Assembly (NCBI GenBank): GCA_002314795.1
Contig: DCHI01000022.1
Span: 15,509 to 25,580 of the forward strand
Reading direction: 5' to 3'
Source: Bacteroidales bacterium UBA1756
Lineage (GTDB): Bacteria > Bacteroidota > Bacteroidia > Bacteroidales > WCHB1-69
DNA length: 10,072 bases
The position numbers were made by a program, and so were the translations under genes. Below, in pieces: positions 1-7,633 of this stretch. Position 1 is the first letter of the stretch, and each line of letters starts with the position of its first letter. A model generated the notes under the pieces. That model was not told the origin of the DNA and did not search any database. It was given only the letters and a program-made list of their open reading frames with translations.

Positions 1-1442
1 CCATCGAAGTCAGCGTTGAAAGCGGCGCAACAGAGTGGGTGCAAACGAATGGCCTTACCTTCTACGAGACGCGGCTGGAATGCCTGGATACCCAAACGGT
101 GCAAAGTAGGAGCACGGTTCAAAAGAACGGGGTGTCCTTTAAGAATATTTTCCAAAATATCCCAAATGATAGGATCTTTTCTATCAACAATCTTCTTAGC
201 TGACTTAACGGTTTTAACGATGCCTCTTTCCAAAATCTTTCTGATGACGAAAGGTTTGAACAATTCGGCAGCCATATCCTTCGGCAAACCACATTCGTTC
301 ATTTTCAAGTCCGGACCGACAACGATGACGGAACGACCTGAATAGTCAACACGCTTACCGAGCAAGTTCTGACGGAAACGACCTTGTTTACCTTTCAAAC
401 TGTCAGACAAAGACTTGAGAGGTCTGTTGGATTCGGTTTTGATGGAGTTCGTCTTTTTTGAATTATCGAACAAAGAATCGACAGCTTCCTGAAGCATACG
501 TTTTTCATTACGCATAATAACGTCGGGAGCTTTGATTTCGATCAAGCGTTTCAGACGGTTGTTTCTGATGATGACACGACGATAAAGGTCATTCAAGTCA
601 GAAGTTGCGAAACGGCCACCATCGAGGGGAACCAACGGACGAAGTTCCGGAGGTGTAACGGGGATGGTACGGACAATCATCCATTCGGGTCTGTTTTCGG
701 CACGTTTTCTGGAATCTCTGAAAGCTTCAAAAACCTGCAAACGTTTGAGGAGGTCTTGCTTACGTTGTTGTGAATGTTCAACAGAAGCTTTTTCACGCAG
801 CAAAGCAGCTTCCTTGTCAAGATCGATGGTGCTGAGAAGGTCGTACAACGCATCTGCACCCATCTTGGCGATAAACTTATTCGGATCATCATCCGGAAGA
901 AGTCTGTTATCGGCAGGAATTTGGTCTAAGATTTCAAAATATTGTTCTTCTGAAAGGAAGGTAAGACGTTGAATACCTTCTTTATCCTTTTCATCCAACT
1001 TAATACCTTCAGCAGCACCGGGTTGAATAACGATAAAGGATTCGTAATAGATAATTCTGTTAATAGAGTTGGCTGCAATGCCAATCAGCGCAGCAATCTT
1101 TTTGAAGAACCAAACGTGAGCAACGGGAACGACGAGTTGGATGTGACCCATTCTTTCACGACGAACCTTTCTCTCGGTAACTTCGACGCCGCAACGGTCG
1201 CAGACGATACCTTTATATCTGATTCTCTTATATTTACCGCAATGGCATTCCCAGTCCTTAGTAGGACCGAAAATTCTTTCGCAGAAAAGACCATCGCGCT
1301 CGGGCTTGTAAGTCCTATAGTTGATTGTTTCCGGCTTGATGACCTCGCCGTGCGATTGGTCGAGGATGTCTTCCGGAGAAGCGAGGCTGATGGTGATGGT
1401 CGAAAATTCTTTTCGCGTATTCGTTTCTTTTCTAAAAGCCAT
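1..1442 (-). CDS. rpoC: DNA-directed RNA polymerase subunit beta' (N-terminal 480 residues, cut by window edge)
   Basis: This is the catalytic beta' subunit of RNA polymerase. The frame is open from an ATG at 1442 to the window edge, so only the first 480 residues and two further bases are present. The protein begins MAFRKETNTRKEF. The N-terminal zinc ribbon is intact, with Cys66, Cys68, Cys81 and Cys84 in a CHCGKYKR...CDRCGVEV context. Clamp-helix sequence, where sigma binds, lies at about 285-325 (RRVIIRNNRLKRL). GKRVDYSGRSVIVVGP follows at 362-377 and NRAPTLHRLGIQAF at 442-455. The last codons read NADFD (476-480), the start of the Mg-binding NADFDGD motif, so the window ends in the active site. 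The start is 22 nt downstream of the rpoB stop and has no Shine-Dalgarno sequence, as expected in this phylum; it is surely cotranscribed with rpoB. Nothing abnormal is seen in the visible part. Confidence 0.98.
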   Translation of the reverse strand, partial: MAFRKETNTRKEFSTITISLASPEDILDQSHGEVIKPETINYRTYKPERDGLFCERIFGPTKDWECHCGKYKRIRYKGIVCDRCGVEVTERKVRRERMGHIQLVVPVAHVWFFKKIAALIGIAANSINRIIYYESFIVIQPGAAEGIKLDEKDKEGIQRLTFLSEEQYFEILDQIPADNRLLPDDDPNKFIAKMGADALYDLLSTIDLDKEAALLREKASVEHSQQRKQDLLKRLQVFEAFRDSRKRAENRPEWMIVRTIPVTPPELRPLVPLDGGRFATSDLNDLYRRVIIRNNRLKRLIEIKAPDVIMRNEKRMLQEAVDSLFDNSKKTNSIKTESNRPLKSLSDSLKGKQGRFRQNLLGKRVDYSGRSVIVVGPDLKMNECGLPKDMAAELFKPFVIRKILERGIVKTVKSAKKIVDRKDPIIWDILENILKGHPVLLNRAPTLHRLGIQAFQPRLVEGKAIRLHPLCCAAFNADFD

Positions 1443-1464
1443 AGTTTTTATCTATAAATTTTTA

Positions 1465-4400
1465 CTAATCAAATTTAACGTTCAATGAAAGGCCACGCAA
1501 CTCGTTGACTAAGACGTTGAATGACTCAGGAAGATTCGGAACCGGCATCACGTCGCCCTTGACGATAGCTTCGTAGGCCTTTGAACGACCCACCACGTCA
1601 TCAGACTTGACGGTAAGGATTTCCTGAAGCACGTTGGCAGCACCGAAGGCCTCAATAGCCCAGACTTCCATTTCTCCGAAACGCTGGCCACCAAATTGTG
1701 CCTTACCACCGAGAGGTTGTTGTGTAATCATAGAGTAAGGTCCGATGGAACGGGCGTGCATCTTGTCGTCAACCATATGGTGCAACTTAATCATATAGAT
1801 GTAGCCGACGGTAACCTTCTGATGGAATTTTTCACCGGTGCCGCCATCGTAAACGTCAACACTGCCGTTTTCCGGGAGACCAGCTTTCGCCATCAACTCG
1901 TTAATTTGATCAATACTTGCGCCGTCGAAAATCGGGGTAGCGAACTTCATTCCAAGTTCTTTGCCAGCCCAACCGAGGACGGTTTCATAAATTTGTCCCA
2001 AGTTCATACGGGAAGGTACGCCCAGCGGGTTCAAGACGATGTCAACCGGTGTGCCATCTGCCAAGAACGGCATATCTTCTTCCTTGACGATTTTGGCAAC
2101 GATACCCTTGTTTCCGTGACGACCAGCCATCTTGTCACCGACGCGCAATTTACGTTTGTTAGCGACATAGACCTTTGCCATCTGAACGATTCCGTTCGGG
2201 AGTTCATTACCGATGGTGGCATCGAACTTTTCACGCATCATCTTCGCAATCAAAGTACGTTCCTCAATCAAATAGTTACGAACGATTTCCGTAACCAATG
2301 CGTTCAACTTCTGGTCATTAGTCCATTTGGAGACCGAAATAGTTGAATAGTTGAGGTCAGCCAACAGTTTTTTGGAGAACTTAGCGCCCTTAGGAACAAC
2401 TACATTCTTGGCATTGTCATAGATATTGTGGGCGATTTTGCCATTCAGCAATTCGTACAACTTATCGACAATCTTAACTTTCAATACCGACATTTCTTTT
2501 TCAAATGCGGCATCAATTTCTTTCAATACGTCCTTATCCTTTGCCTTGCCCTTGCGGTCTTTGATGATACGGGAGAGGGACTTGGCGTCAATAACGACAC
2601 CCTTCATTGACGGCGGTGCCTTGAGGGAGGCGTCTTTCACATCGCCGGCTTTGTCTCCAAAGATGGCGCGAAGCAATTTTTCCTCCGGAGTCGGGTAGGA
2701 TTCTCCCTTAGGAGTAATCTTACCGATAAGGATATCGCCTTCGTTCACTTCGGCACCGATACGAATCAAACCGTCTTCGCCCAAATCCTTGGTGGCTTCG
2801 GTAGAGACATTCGGAATATCATTCGTGAGTTCCTCAACACCGCGTTTCGTATCACGAACTTCCAAAGTGAATTCTTCAATATGGATAGAGGTGAAGATAT
2901 CTTCTTTCACCACTCTTTCTGAAATTACAATAGCATCCTCGAAGTTGTACCCTTTCCAAGGCATAAAGGCGACCTTCATATTTCTACCCAGTGCAAGTTC
3001 GCCATCTTTGGTAGCATAACCTTCTGTAAGAACCTGACCTTTAACAACTTTGTCTCCCTTACGAACGATAGGACGGATGTTAATACACGAGTTCTGGTTG
3101 GTTCTTCTAAACTTCTGAAGATAATATGTTTTTTCGCTTGAATCGAAACGAACGATTTCTTCTGCCTCGCTACGGTCGTACTTGATGGAGATACGGGTAG
3201 CATCGGAATAGGTGACAACACCAGTGCCTTCTGCACGGAGGAGAGCACGGGAGTCAATAGCGACTTGTCTTTCCAGACCAGTACCTACGATCGGAGCTTC
3301 CGGATTCAACAACGGAACGGCCTGACGCATCATATTAGATCCCATCAAGGCACGGTTAGCATCGTCATTTTCCAAGAACGGAATCAAGGAAGCAGCGATG
3401 GACGCAATCTGGTTGGGGGCAACGTCGATAAGGTCAATCTTTTCCTTCGGGACAATCGGGAAGTCTGCCAAGTTACGAGCCTTGACCATACCTACGAGTT
3501 CGCCGGTTTCGGTCATAGGAGTACGTGCTTGAGCGATGGTCATATTCTCTTCTTCTTCGGCGCTGAGGTAAATCGGAGGTTCGTTGAATTGAACGACACC
3601 GTTAACCACTTTGCGGTACGGGGTTTCAATGAAGCCCAGCTTATCAATCTTTGCAAAAACGCACAAAGAAGAAATCAAACCGATATTCGGACCTTCCGGA
3701 GTTTCAATGGTACACAAACGACCATAGTGCGTGTAGTGTACGTCACGGACTTCGAAGCCAGCTCTTTCACGGGAAAGACCGCCAGGACCGAGTGCGGAAA
3801 TTCTACGCTTGTGCGTCAATTCCGACAACGGGTTAGTCTGGTCCATAAACTGAGACAGCTGGTTGGTACCGAAGAAGCTATTGATGACGGATGACAAAGT
3901 CTTGGCATTAATCAAGTCAATAGGTGTAAAGACTTCGTTATCACGGACATTCATTTTGTCACGGATGGTTCTCGACATACGAGCGAGACCCACGCCGAAC
4001 TGATTATATAATTGTTCCCCGACGGTACGGATACGACGGTTGCTCAAGTGGTCAATATCATCGACTTCAGTCTTGGAGTTAATCAACTCAATCAAGTATT
4101 TAATAATTTCGATGATGTCTTCCTTCGTAAGCACGCAGGTATCCATCGGGATAGTCAAATTCAATTTTTTGTTGATACGATAACGGCCAACTTCGCCGAG
4201 GTCGTAACGTTTGTCGGAGAAGAAAAGCTTGTCGAAAGTTGAGCGAGCGGTTTCTTCATCCGGCGGAGCTGCGGAGCGCAACTGCAAATAGATATATTCG
4301 ATTGCCTGCTTTTCCGTATTGGTCGGGTCTTTTTGCAGGGTATTGGTAATAATCGAAAAATCCTGTTGGTCATCTTCCTTGTGGAAAAGGACGGTTTTGA

Positions 4401-5271
4401 TTCCTGCATCGGCAATCATATTAATGTGCTTTTCTTCGAGGAAAGTTTCACGCTCGACGATAAGCTCAGATCTTTCAATATTGACCACTTCACCAGTAGT
4501 TGAATCCACATAGTCTTCGTACCAGTTGTGAACGACGCGGGCGGCGAGTCTTCTGCCGACACACTTCTTCAGGTTCACTTTCGTTGCCTTCACTTCCTGA
4601 GCGATGTCAAAGATATCAAGAATATCTTTATCAGACTCATAACCGATAGCACGGAGGAGCGTAGTGACAGGCAATTTCTTCTTACGGTCGATGAGGGCAT
4701 ACATCACGTTATTGATATCCGTGGTGAATTCCATCCAAGAACCCTTCAAAGGAATGATACGGGCAGAATAGAGTTGGGTGCCATTCGTATGGAAGGATGT
4801 TCCGAAGAAGACGCCGGGAGAACGGTGCAATTGAGATACAACGACGCGTTCTGCGCCATTGATAATGAAAGTACCGCGTGGTGTCATATACGGGATGGTT
4901 CCCAAATAGACATCTTGAATTACTGTTTCAAAGTCTTCGTGTTCAACATCGTTGCAAGAAAGCTTCATTTTGGCTTTCAACGGAACGCTGAAAGTAAGAC
5001 CGCGTTCAATACATTCGTCCATCGTATAACGAGGGCCATCGATGTAATAGTCCAGGAATTCAAGAACGAAGCTATTGCGTTGGTCGGTAATTGGGAAGTT
5101 TTCTGAGAAGACTTTAAAAAGACCTTCGTCGTGTCTTTTTTCTGCATCGGTATCAATCTGGAAAAATTCCTGAAAAGATTTCAATTGAATATCCAGCAAA
5201 TCGGGGTATTCGATTGGCCGCGTGGATGCAAAACTATGTCTGGTGGGGGTGGGATTACTTTTTGTTGCCAA
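1465..5271 (-). CDS. rpoB: DNA-directed RNA polymerase subunit beta
   Basis: This is the beta subunit of RNA polymerase, complete at 1268 residues, close to the usual Bacteroidales length of about 1270. Rifampicin-region cluster I lies at about 471-494 (QLSQFMDQTNPLSELTHKRR, then ISAL). Residues equivalent to E. coli D516, H526 and S531 are wild type here as D477, H487 and S492, so no resistance substitution is seen at those sites. ETPEGPNIGLI is at 523-533. The catalytic GDKMAGRHGNKG is at 1045-1056, with lysines 1047 and 1055 matching E. coli K1065 and K1073. The C-terminal KAQFGGQRFGEMEVWA contacts beta'. A lineage-specific stretch follows DVKDASLKA (about 877-1030). The start codon is TTG at 5271-5269: an in-frame TAA sits three codons upstream, and the first internal Met is residue 84, too late to be the start. 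The only other nearby candidate is a rarer ATT at 5277-5275. No Shine-Dalgarno sequence is present. Confidence 0.97.
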   Translation of the reverse strand: MATKSNPTPTRHSFASTRPIEYPDLLDIQLKSFQEFFQIDTDAEKRHDEGLFKVFSENFPITDQRNSFVLEFLDYYIDGPRYTMDECIERGLTFSVPLKAKMKLSCNDVEHEDFETVIQDVYLGTIPYMTPRGTFIINGAERVVVSQLHRSPGVFFGTSFHTNGTQLYSARIIPLKGSWMEFTTDINNVMYALIDRKKKLPVTTLLRAIGYESDKDILDIFDIAQEVKATKVNLKKCVGRRLAARVVHNWYEDYVDSTTGEVVNIERSELIVERETFLEEKHINMIADAGIKTVLFHKEDDQQDFSIITNTLQKDPTNTEKQAIEYIYLQLRSAAPPDEETARSTFDKLFFSDKRYDLGEVGRYRINKKLNLTIPMDTCVLTKEDIIEIIKYLIELINSKTEVDDIDHLSNRRIRTVGEQLYNQFGVGLARMSRTIRDKMNVRDNEVFTPIDLINAKTLSSVINSFFGTNQLSQFMDQTNPLSELTHKRRISALGPGGLSRERAGFEVRDVHYTHYGRLCTIETPEGPNIGLISSLCVFAKIDKLGFIETPYRKVVNGVVQFNEPPIYLSAEEEENMTIAQARTPMTETGELVGMVKARNLADFPIVPKEKIDLIDVAPNQIASIAASLIPFLENDDANRALMGSNMMRQAVPLLNPEAPIVGTGLERQVAIDSRALLRAEGTGVVTYSDATRISIKYDRSEAEEIVRFDSSEKTYYLQKFRRTNQNSCINIRPIVRKGDKVVKGQVLTEGYATKDGELALGRNMKVAFMPWKGYNFEDAIVISERVVKEDIFTSIHIEEFTLEVRDTKRGVEELTNDIPNVSTEATKDLGEDGLIRIGAEVNEGDILIGKITPKGESYPTPEEKLLRAIFGDKAGDVKDASLKAPPSMKGVVIDAKSLSRIIKDRKGKAKDKDVLKEIDAAFEKEMSVLKVKIVDKLYELLNGKIAHNIYDNAKNVVVPKGAKFSKKLLADLNYSTISVSKWTNDQKLNALVTEIVRNYLIEERTLIAKMMREKFDATIGNELPNGIVQMAKVYVANKRKLRVGDKMAGRHGNKGIVAKIVKEEDMPFLADGTPVDIVLNPLGVPSRMNLGQIYETVLGWAGKELGMKFATPIFDGASIDQINELMAKAGLPENGSVDVYDGGTGEKFHQKVTVGYIYMIKLHHMVDDKMHARSIGPYSMITQQPLGGKAQFGGQRFGEMEVWAIEAFGAANVLQEILTVKSDDVVGRSKAYEAIVKGDVMPVPNLPESFNVLVNELRGLSLNVKFD

Positions 5272-5381
5272 TGTAATTTACTTTTTAAAGGTTGTTAAAA
5301 AAGCGTTTCGGTATGAGAAAGAGTTACCGGAGGCAGTCAGTAAGGAAGGTGGTAGAGAGATGGAAGTAAAAATTAGTATAG
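5272..5381 (-). promoter_or_regulatory. rpoB leader region between the rplL-rpoB hairpin and the rpoB start
   Basis: These 110 bases lie after the T-tract of the hairpin and before rpoB. On the coding strand they are pyrimidine-rich, and the last 25 bases before the start are A-rich. I found no convincing TAnnTTTG box, so rpoB transcription probably depends on readthrough from upstream rather than on a promoter here. A short inverted repeat, CGGTA...TACCG with an 11-nt loop, is present but weak. No open reading frame of note was seen. Confidence 0.4.
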
Positions 5382-5435
5382 AAAAAAACAGCAATAAGCA
5401 CAAGGAGTTCCGTATGGATTCCTTGCGCTTATTGC
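5382..5435 (-). terminator. Intrinsic terminator / attenuator between rplL and rpoB
   Basis: A long hairpin begins 15 nt after the rplL stop. The outer arms GCAATAAGC (5391-5399) and GCTTATTGC (5427-5435) pair perfectly over 9 bp. After one mismatch, CAAGGA (5401-5406) pairs with TCCTTG (5420-5425), and an inner TCC/GGA (5409-5411 with 5416-5418) closes a 4-nt loop. On the minus strand the hairpin is followed, after two bases, by seven T residues (5388-5382), the layout of a Rho-independent terminator. There is no T-tract on the plus-strand side, so it acts on minus-strand transcripts. On the 5' side GCAATAAGC is partly duplicated, allowing a second pairing register. Since rpoB follows with no obvious promoter, partial termination is more likely than complete. 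E. coli has an attenuator at the same place between rplL and rpoB; equivalence is inference. Confidence 0.75.
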
Positions 5436-5450
5436 TTATTGCAAAGTGAA

Positions 5451-5828
5451 TTATTTTACTTCGACTTCAGCACCGGCTTCTTCGAGAGATTTCTTCAAAC
5501 CTTCAGCTTCGTCTTTGGTAACGCCTTCCTTGATAGGTTTCGGACAAGTGTCAACGAGTTCCTTAGCTTCCTTAAGTCCGAGGCCAGTGAGTTCTTTCAC
5601 CAACTTAACGACGGCGAGTTTGCCAGTGCCGGCGTTCTTAAGGATGACGTCGAAAGAAGTTTTTTCTTCAGCTGCTGCTGCTGCACCACCTGCTGCGGGA
5701 GCTGCTACTGCTACTGCTGCTGCTGCGGGTTCGATGCCGTATTCTTCCTTCAAAATTTGAGCCAATTCGTTAACTTCCTTAACGGTCAAATTCACTAATT
5801 GTTCTGCGAATGCTTTTAAATCTGCCAT
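5451..5828 (-). CDS. rplL: Large ribosomal subunit protein bL12 (L7/L12)
   Basis: This is the multicopy stalk protein of the 50S subunit, which recruits and stimulates the translational GTPases EF-Tu, EF-G and IF2. It is 125 residues long, typical of the family. The N-terminal dimerisation and L10-binding part (1-33, MADLKAFAEQLVNLTVKEV) is followed by an Ala/Gly/Pro hinge at about 34-53, encoded by a run of GCN codons that makes the DNA look repetitive. The globular factor-binding domain spans 55-125 and includes GTGKLAVVKLVKELTGLGLKEAKELVD (split here as GTGKLAVVKLVKEL at 67-80, then TGLGLKEAKELVD). The ATG at 5828 is the only sensible start. It lies 50 nt downstream of rplJ behind a very A-rich leader. 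A terminator-like hairpin follows 15 nt after the stop. Confidence 0.98.
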   Translation of the reverse strand: MADLKAFAEQLVNLTVKEVNELAQILKEEYGIEPAAAAVAVAAPAAGGAAAAAEEKTSFDVILKNAGTGKLAVVKLVKELTGLGLKEAKELVDTCPKPIKEGVTKDEAEGLKKSLEEAGAEVEVK

Positions 5829-5878
5829 GATTTTTATTTTTTTTAATGGTTTCTAATTAATTTGTTTTTTTGTTTTTT
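5829..5878 (-). promoter_or_regulatory. A-rich untranslated leader of rplL
   Basis: The 50-nt rplJ-rplL spacer is almost all A and T. On the coding strand it contains A7-A8 runs, with a further A8 tract just upstream of the ATG, and no Shine-Dalgarno motif. Bacteroidota are known to use A-rich, unstructured leaders in place of Shine-Dalgarno pairing. This fits the need to make L7/L12 in excess of its operon neighbours, since the ribosome carries several copies. The role is inferred from composition alone. The homopolymer runs could also be prone to slippage or sequencing error. Confidence 0.45.
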
Positions 5879-6400
5879 TTATTCTCCTCTTTCTGAAAGA
5901 GTTTTTACGATGCCGGCTAACTTGCCACCGCCAGATTGAAGGGCGGAAATAACGTTCTTGGCCGGTGATTGTAACAAACCGACGATGTCGCCGATAAGTT
6001 CTTCTCTTGACTTGATGTTGCAAAGAGCATCTAATTGATCGTCTCCGAAATATGCTGCGCTCTCAATGAATGCTGCCTTGATAAGGGGTTTTTTGTTCTT
6101 TGCACGGAAGTCTTTGATAAGTCTTGCCGGTGCATTGCCCGTTGTTGACAACATAATGGAGGTAACACCTTTCAGTGCCGGATAGATTTCGGTATAGTCA
6201 ACTTCTGACTGGTCCATAGCGCGTTTAAGCAAGGTGTTTTTCACAACCTTGAGTTTGATGTCGCGTTTGAAGCACAATCTTCTAAGTTGATTGACGGTTT
6301 CTACCGTGAAACCGGAAATATCCGTTACATAGACATTCGGATAATCAGCTAAATCTTTCGCAATCGCGTCAATGATTTGACTTTTTTGTTCTTGTTTCAT
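5879..6400 (-). CDS. rplJ: Large ribosomal subunit protein uL10
   Basis: L10 anchors the L7/L12 dimers to the ribosome near L11, forming the base of the 50S stalk. The protein is 173 residues, slightly longer than the E. coli form (165) and normal for Bacteroidales. The N-terminal rRNA-binding domain includes VYVTDISGFTVETVNQLRR (23-41) and the typical KVVKNTLLKRAM (51-62). The C-terminal helix (about 135-173, EELIGDIVGLLQSPAKNV onward) provides the L7/L12 docking segment. The ATG at 6400 follows rplA by only 20 nt, so the long L10-binding mRNA leader known from E. coli rplJ has no room immediately upstream. If L10 autoregulates here, it must bind elsewhere. There is no Shine-Dalgarno sequence at the start. 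Confidence 0.97.
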   Translation of the reverse strand: MKQEQKSQIIDAIAKDLADYPNVYVTDISGFTVETVNQLRRLCFKRDIKLKVVKNTLLKRAMDQSEVDYTEIYPALKGVTSIMLSTTGNAPARLIKDFRAKNKKPLIKAAFIESAAYFGDDQLDALCNIKSREELIGDIVGLLQSPAKNVISALQSGGGKLAGIVKTLSERGE

Positions 6401-6420
6401 ACTAATTTAGCTTTTTAAGA

Positions 6421-7116
6421 TTAGATGGTAACCGATTTCACATCGACTTGAACGCCAGGACTCATAGTAGAAGAGATGAAGATGCTCTTAATATAAGTAC
6501 CTTTTGCAGCAGTCGGTTTCAATTTAATGATGGTGGCCATCATTTCGCGGGCGTTGTCCACGAGTTTGTCAGCGGAGAAGCCGATTTTGCCGATTCCGGT
6601 ATGGATGATACCGTATTTGTCAACCTTGAAGTCGATCTTACCAGCTTTGACATCAGCTACTGCCTTACCGATTTCCATCGTGACAGTACCGGCCTTGGGA
6701 TTAGGCATCAAGCCACGGGGGCCTAATATTTTACCAAGGGCACCAATTTTCGGCATGACGCTCGGCATTGTGATGATTACATCTACGTCGGTCCAACCTT
6801 TCTTGATTTTGTCAACGTATTCATCCAAGCCTACATAGTCAGCGCCTGCAGCTTTTGCTTCTTCCTCCTTGTCGGGAGTACAAAGAACCAAAACGCGAAC
6901 CACCTTACCTGTGCCGTGCGGGAGGGTAACGATACCTCTCACCATCTGGTTGGCCTTACGAGGGTCAACACCCAGACGGACGTCAATATCGAAGGAAGCA
7001 TCAAACTTGGTGTATGTGATACCTTTTACGATATTTACGGCTTCTGCGAGGGGGTATGCCTTGGTCTTATCAAACTTAGCAAGAGCTTCTTTGCGTTTTT
7101 TTGATATTTTAGCCAT
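6421..7116 (-). CDS. rplA: Large ribosomal subunit protein uL1
   Basis: L1 binds 23S rRNA helices H76-H78 and forms the mobile L1 stalk that helps release deacylated tRNA from the E site. In many bacteria it also represses its own operon by binding the rplK-rplA mRNA. It is 231 residues long, close to the E. coli length of 234. The family signature lies at 124-143 (IGALGKILGPRGLMPNPKAG). Domain I residues at both ends (for example FDASFDIDVRLGVDPRKANQ at 38-57, and the C-terminal GTYIKSIFISSTMSPG) surround the inserted domain II. The ATG at 7116 is preceded by an AAC-repeat leader and lies 20 nt after rplK. The gene is intact and in the canonical rplK-rplA-rplJ order. Confidence 0.98.
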   Translation of the reverse strand: MAKISKKRKEALAKFDKTKAYPLAEAVNIVKGITYTKFDASFDIDVRLGVDPRKANQMVRGIVTLPHGTGKVVRVLVLCTPDKEEEAKAAGADYVGLDEYVDKIKKGWTDVDVIITMPSVMPKIGALGKILGPRGLMPNPKAGTVTMEIGKAVADVKAGKIDFKVDKYGIIHTGIGKIGFSADKLVDNAREMMATIIKLKPTAAKGTYIKSIFISSTMSPGVQVDVKSVTI

Positions 7117-7136
7117 TGTTGTTGTTGTTTAATTGA

Positions 7137-7586
7137 TTAATTTTTTTCAAATGGGTTGGTGCCGCCTTTGACAACGATACCCATACTGCGAGCCGTACCG
7201 GCAACCATTGACATAGCTGATTCGGTCGTGAAGCAGTTAAGGTCAGGCATCTTGACTTCGGCGATTTCCTTCACCTGGTCCCACGAAATGGTGGCAACCT
7301 TGTCGCGGTTCGGTTCCTTCGAACCCTTTTGAACTTTGGTCGCTTCCAATAATTGTACAGCAACCGGAGGGGTCTTGATGATAAAGTCAAATGACTTATC
7401 CTTGTAAACAGTGATGATGACCGGCACTACTTTGCCTGCCTTGTCTTGCGTACGAGCATTAAACTGTTTACAGAATTCCATAATGTTCACACCCTTGGAA
7501 CCCAGTGCGGGGCCTACCGGCGGTGATGGATTTGCGGCTCCTCCCTTAATTTGTAACTTAATAAGTCCAGCTACTTCTTTTGCCAT
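7137..7586 (-). CDS. rplK: Large ribosomal subunit protein uL11
   Basis: L11 binds the GTPase-associated centre of 23S rRNA with L10, and is needed for RelA-type stringent sensing and for thiostrepton sensitivity in other bacteria. The protein is 149 residues. The N-terminal domain carries the proline-rich PSPPVGPALGSKGVNIMEFC (20-39). The C-terminal rRNA-binding domain has ISWDQVKEIAEVKMPDLN (100-117) and MVAGTARSMGIVVKG (127-141). The ATG at 7586 is 47 nt after the nusG stop. The spacer is A/C-rich on the coding strand, without a clear hairpin or Shine-Dalgarno motif. The gene is intact and the next gene, rplA, follows at 20 nt. Confidence 0.98.
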   Translation of the reverse strand: MAKEVAGLIKLQIKGGAANPSPPVGPALGSKGVNIMEFCKQFNARTQDKAGKVVPVIITVYKDKSFDFIIKTPPVAVQLLEATKVQKGSKEPNRDKVATISWDQVKEIAEVKMPDLNCFTTESAMSMVAGTARSMGIVVKGGTNPFEKN

Positions 7587-7633
7587 TTTCTGTGTTTGTT
7601 AATAGATTGTTTGATAATTGTTTGCGCTGCTCA

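Noticed and set aside
969..1457. 162-codon plus-strand open frame opposite rpoC
   Set aside because: It is antisense to the clearly conserved N-terminus of rpoC, has no recognisable domain, and reads as a shadow frame.
1696..5106. Several plus-strand open frames of about 190-216 codons opposite rpoB
   Set aside because: All are complementary to strongly conserved RpoB sequence; their composition follows the reverse complement of rpoB codons and no family is recognisable.
5442..5449. TCACTTTG on the minus strand as a promoter for rpoBC
   Set aside because: It misses the key A of TAnnTTTG, overlaps the rplL end without a -33 TTG, and would start transcripts at the terminator hairpin.
5670..5735. 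GCT/GCA-rich trinucleotide repeat
   Set aside because: It encodes the normal alanine-rich hinge of L7/L12, not an independent repeat element.
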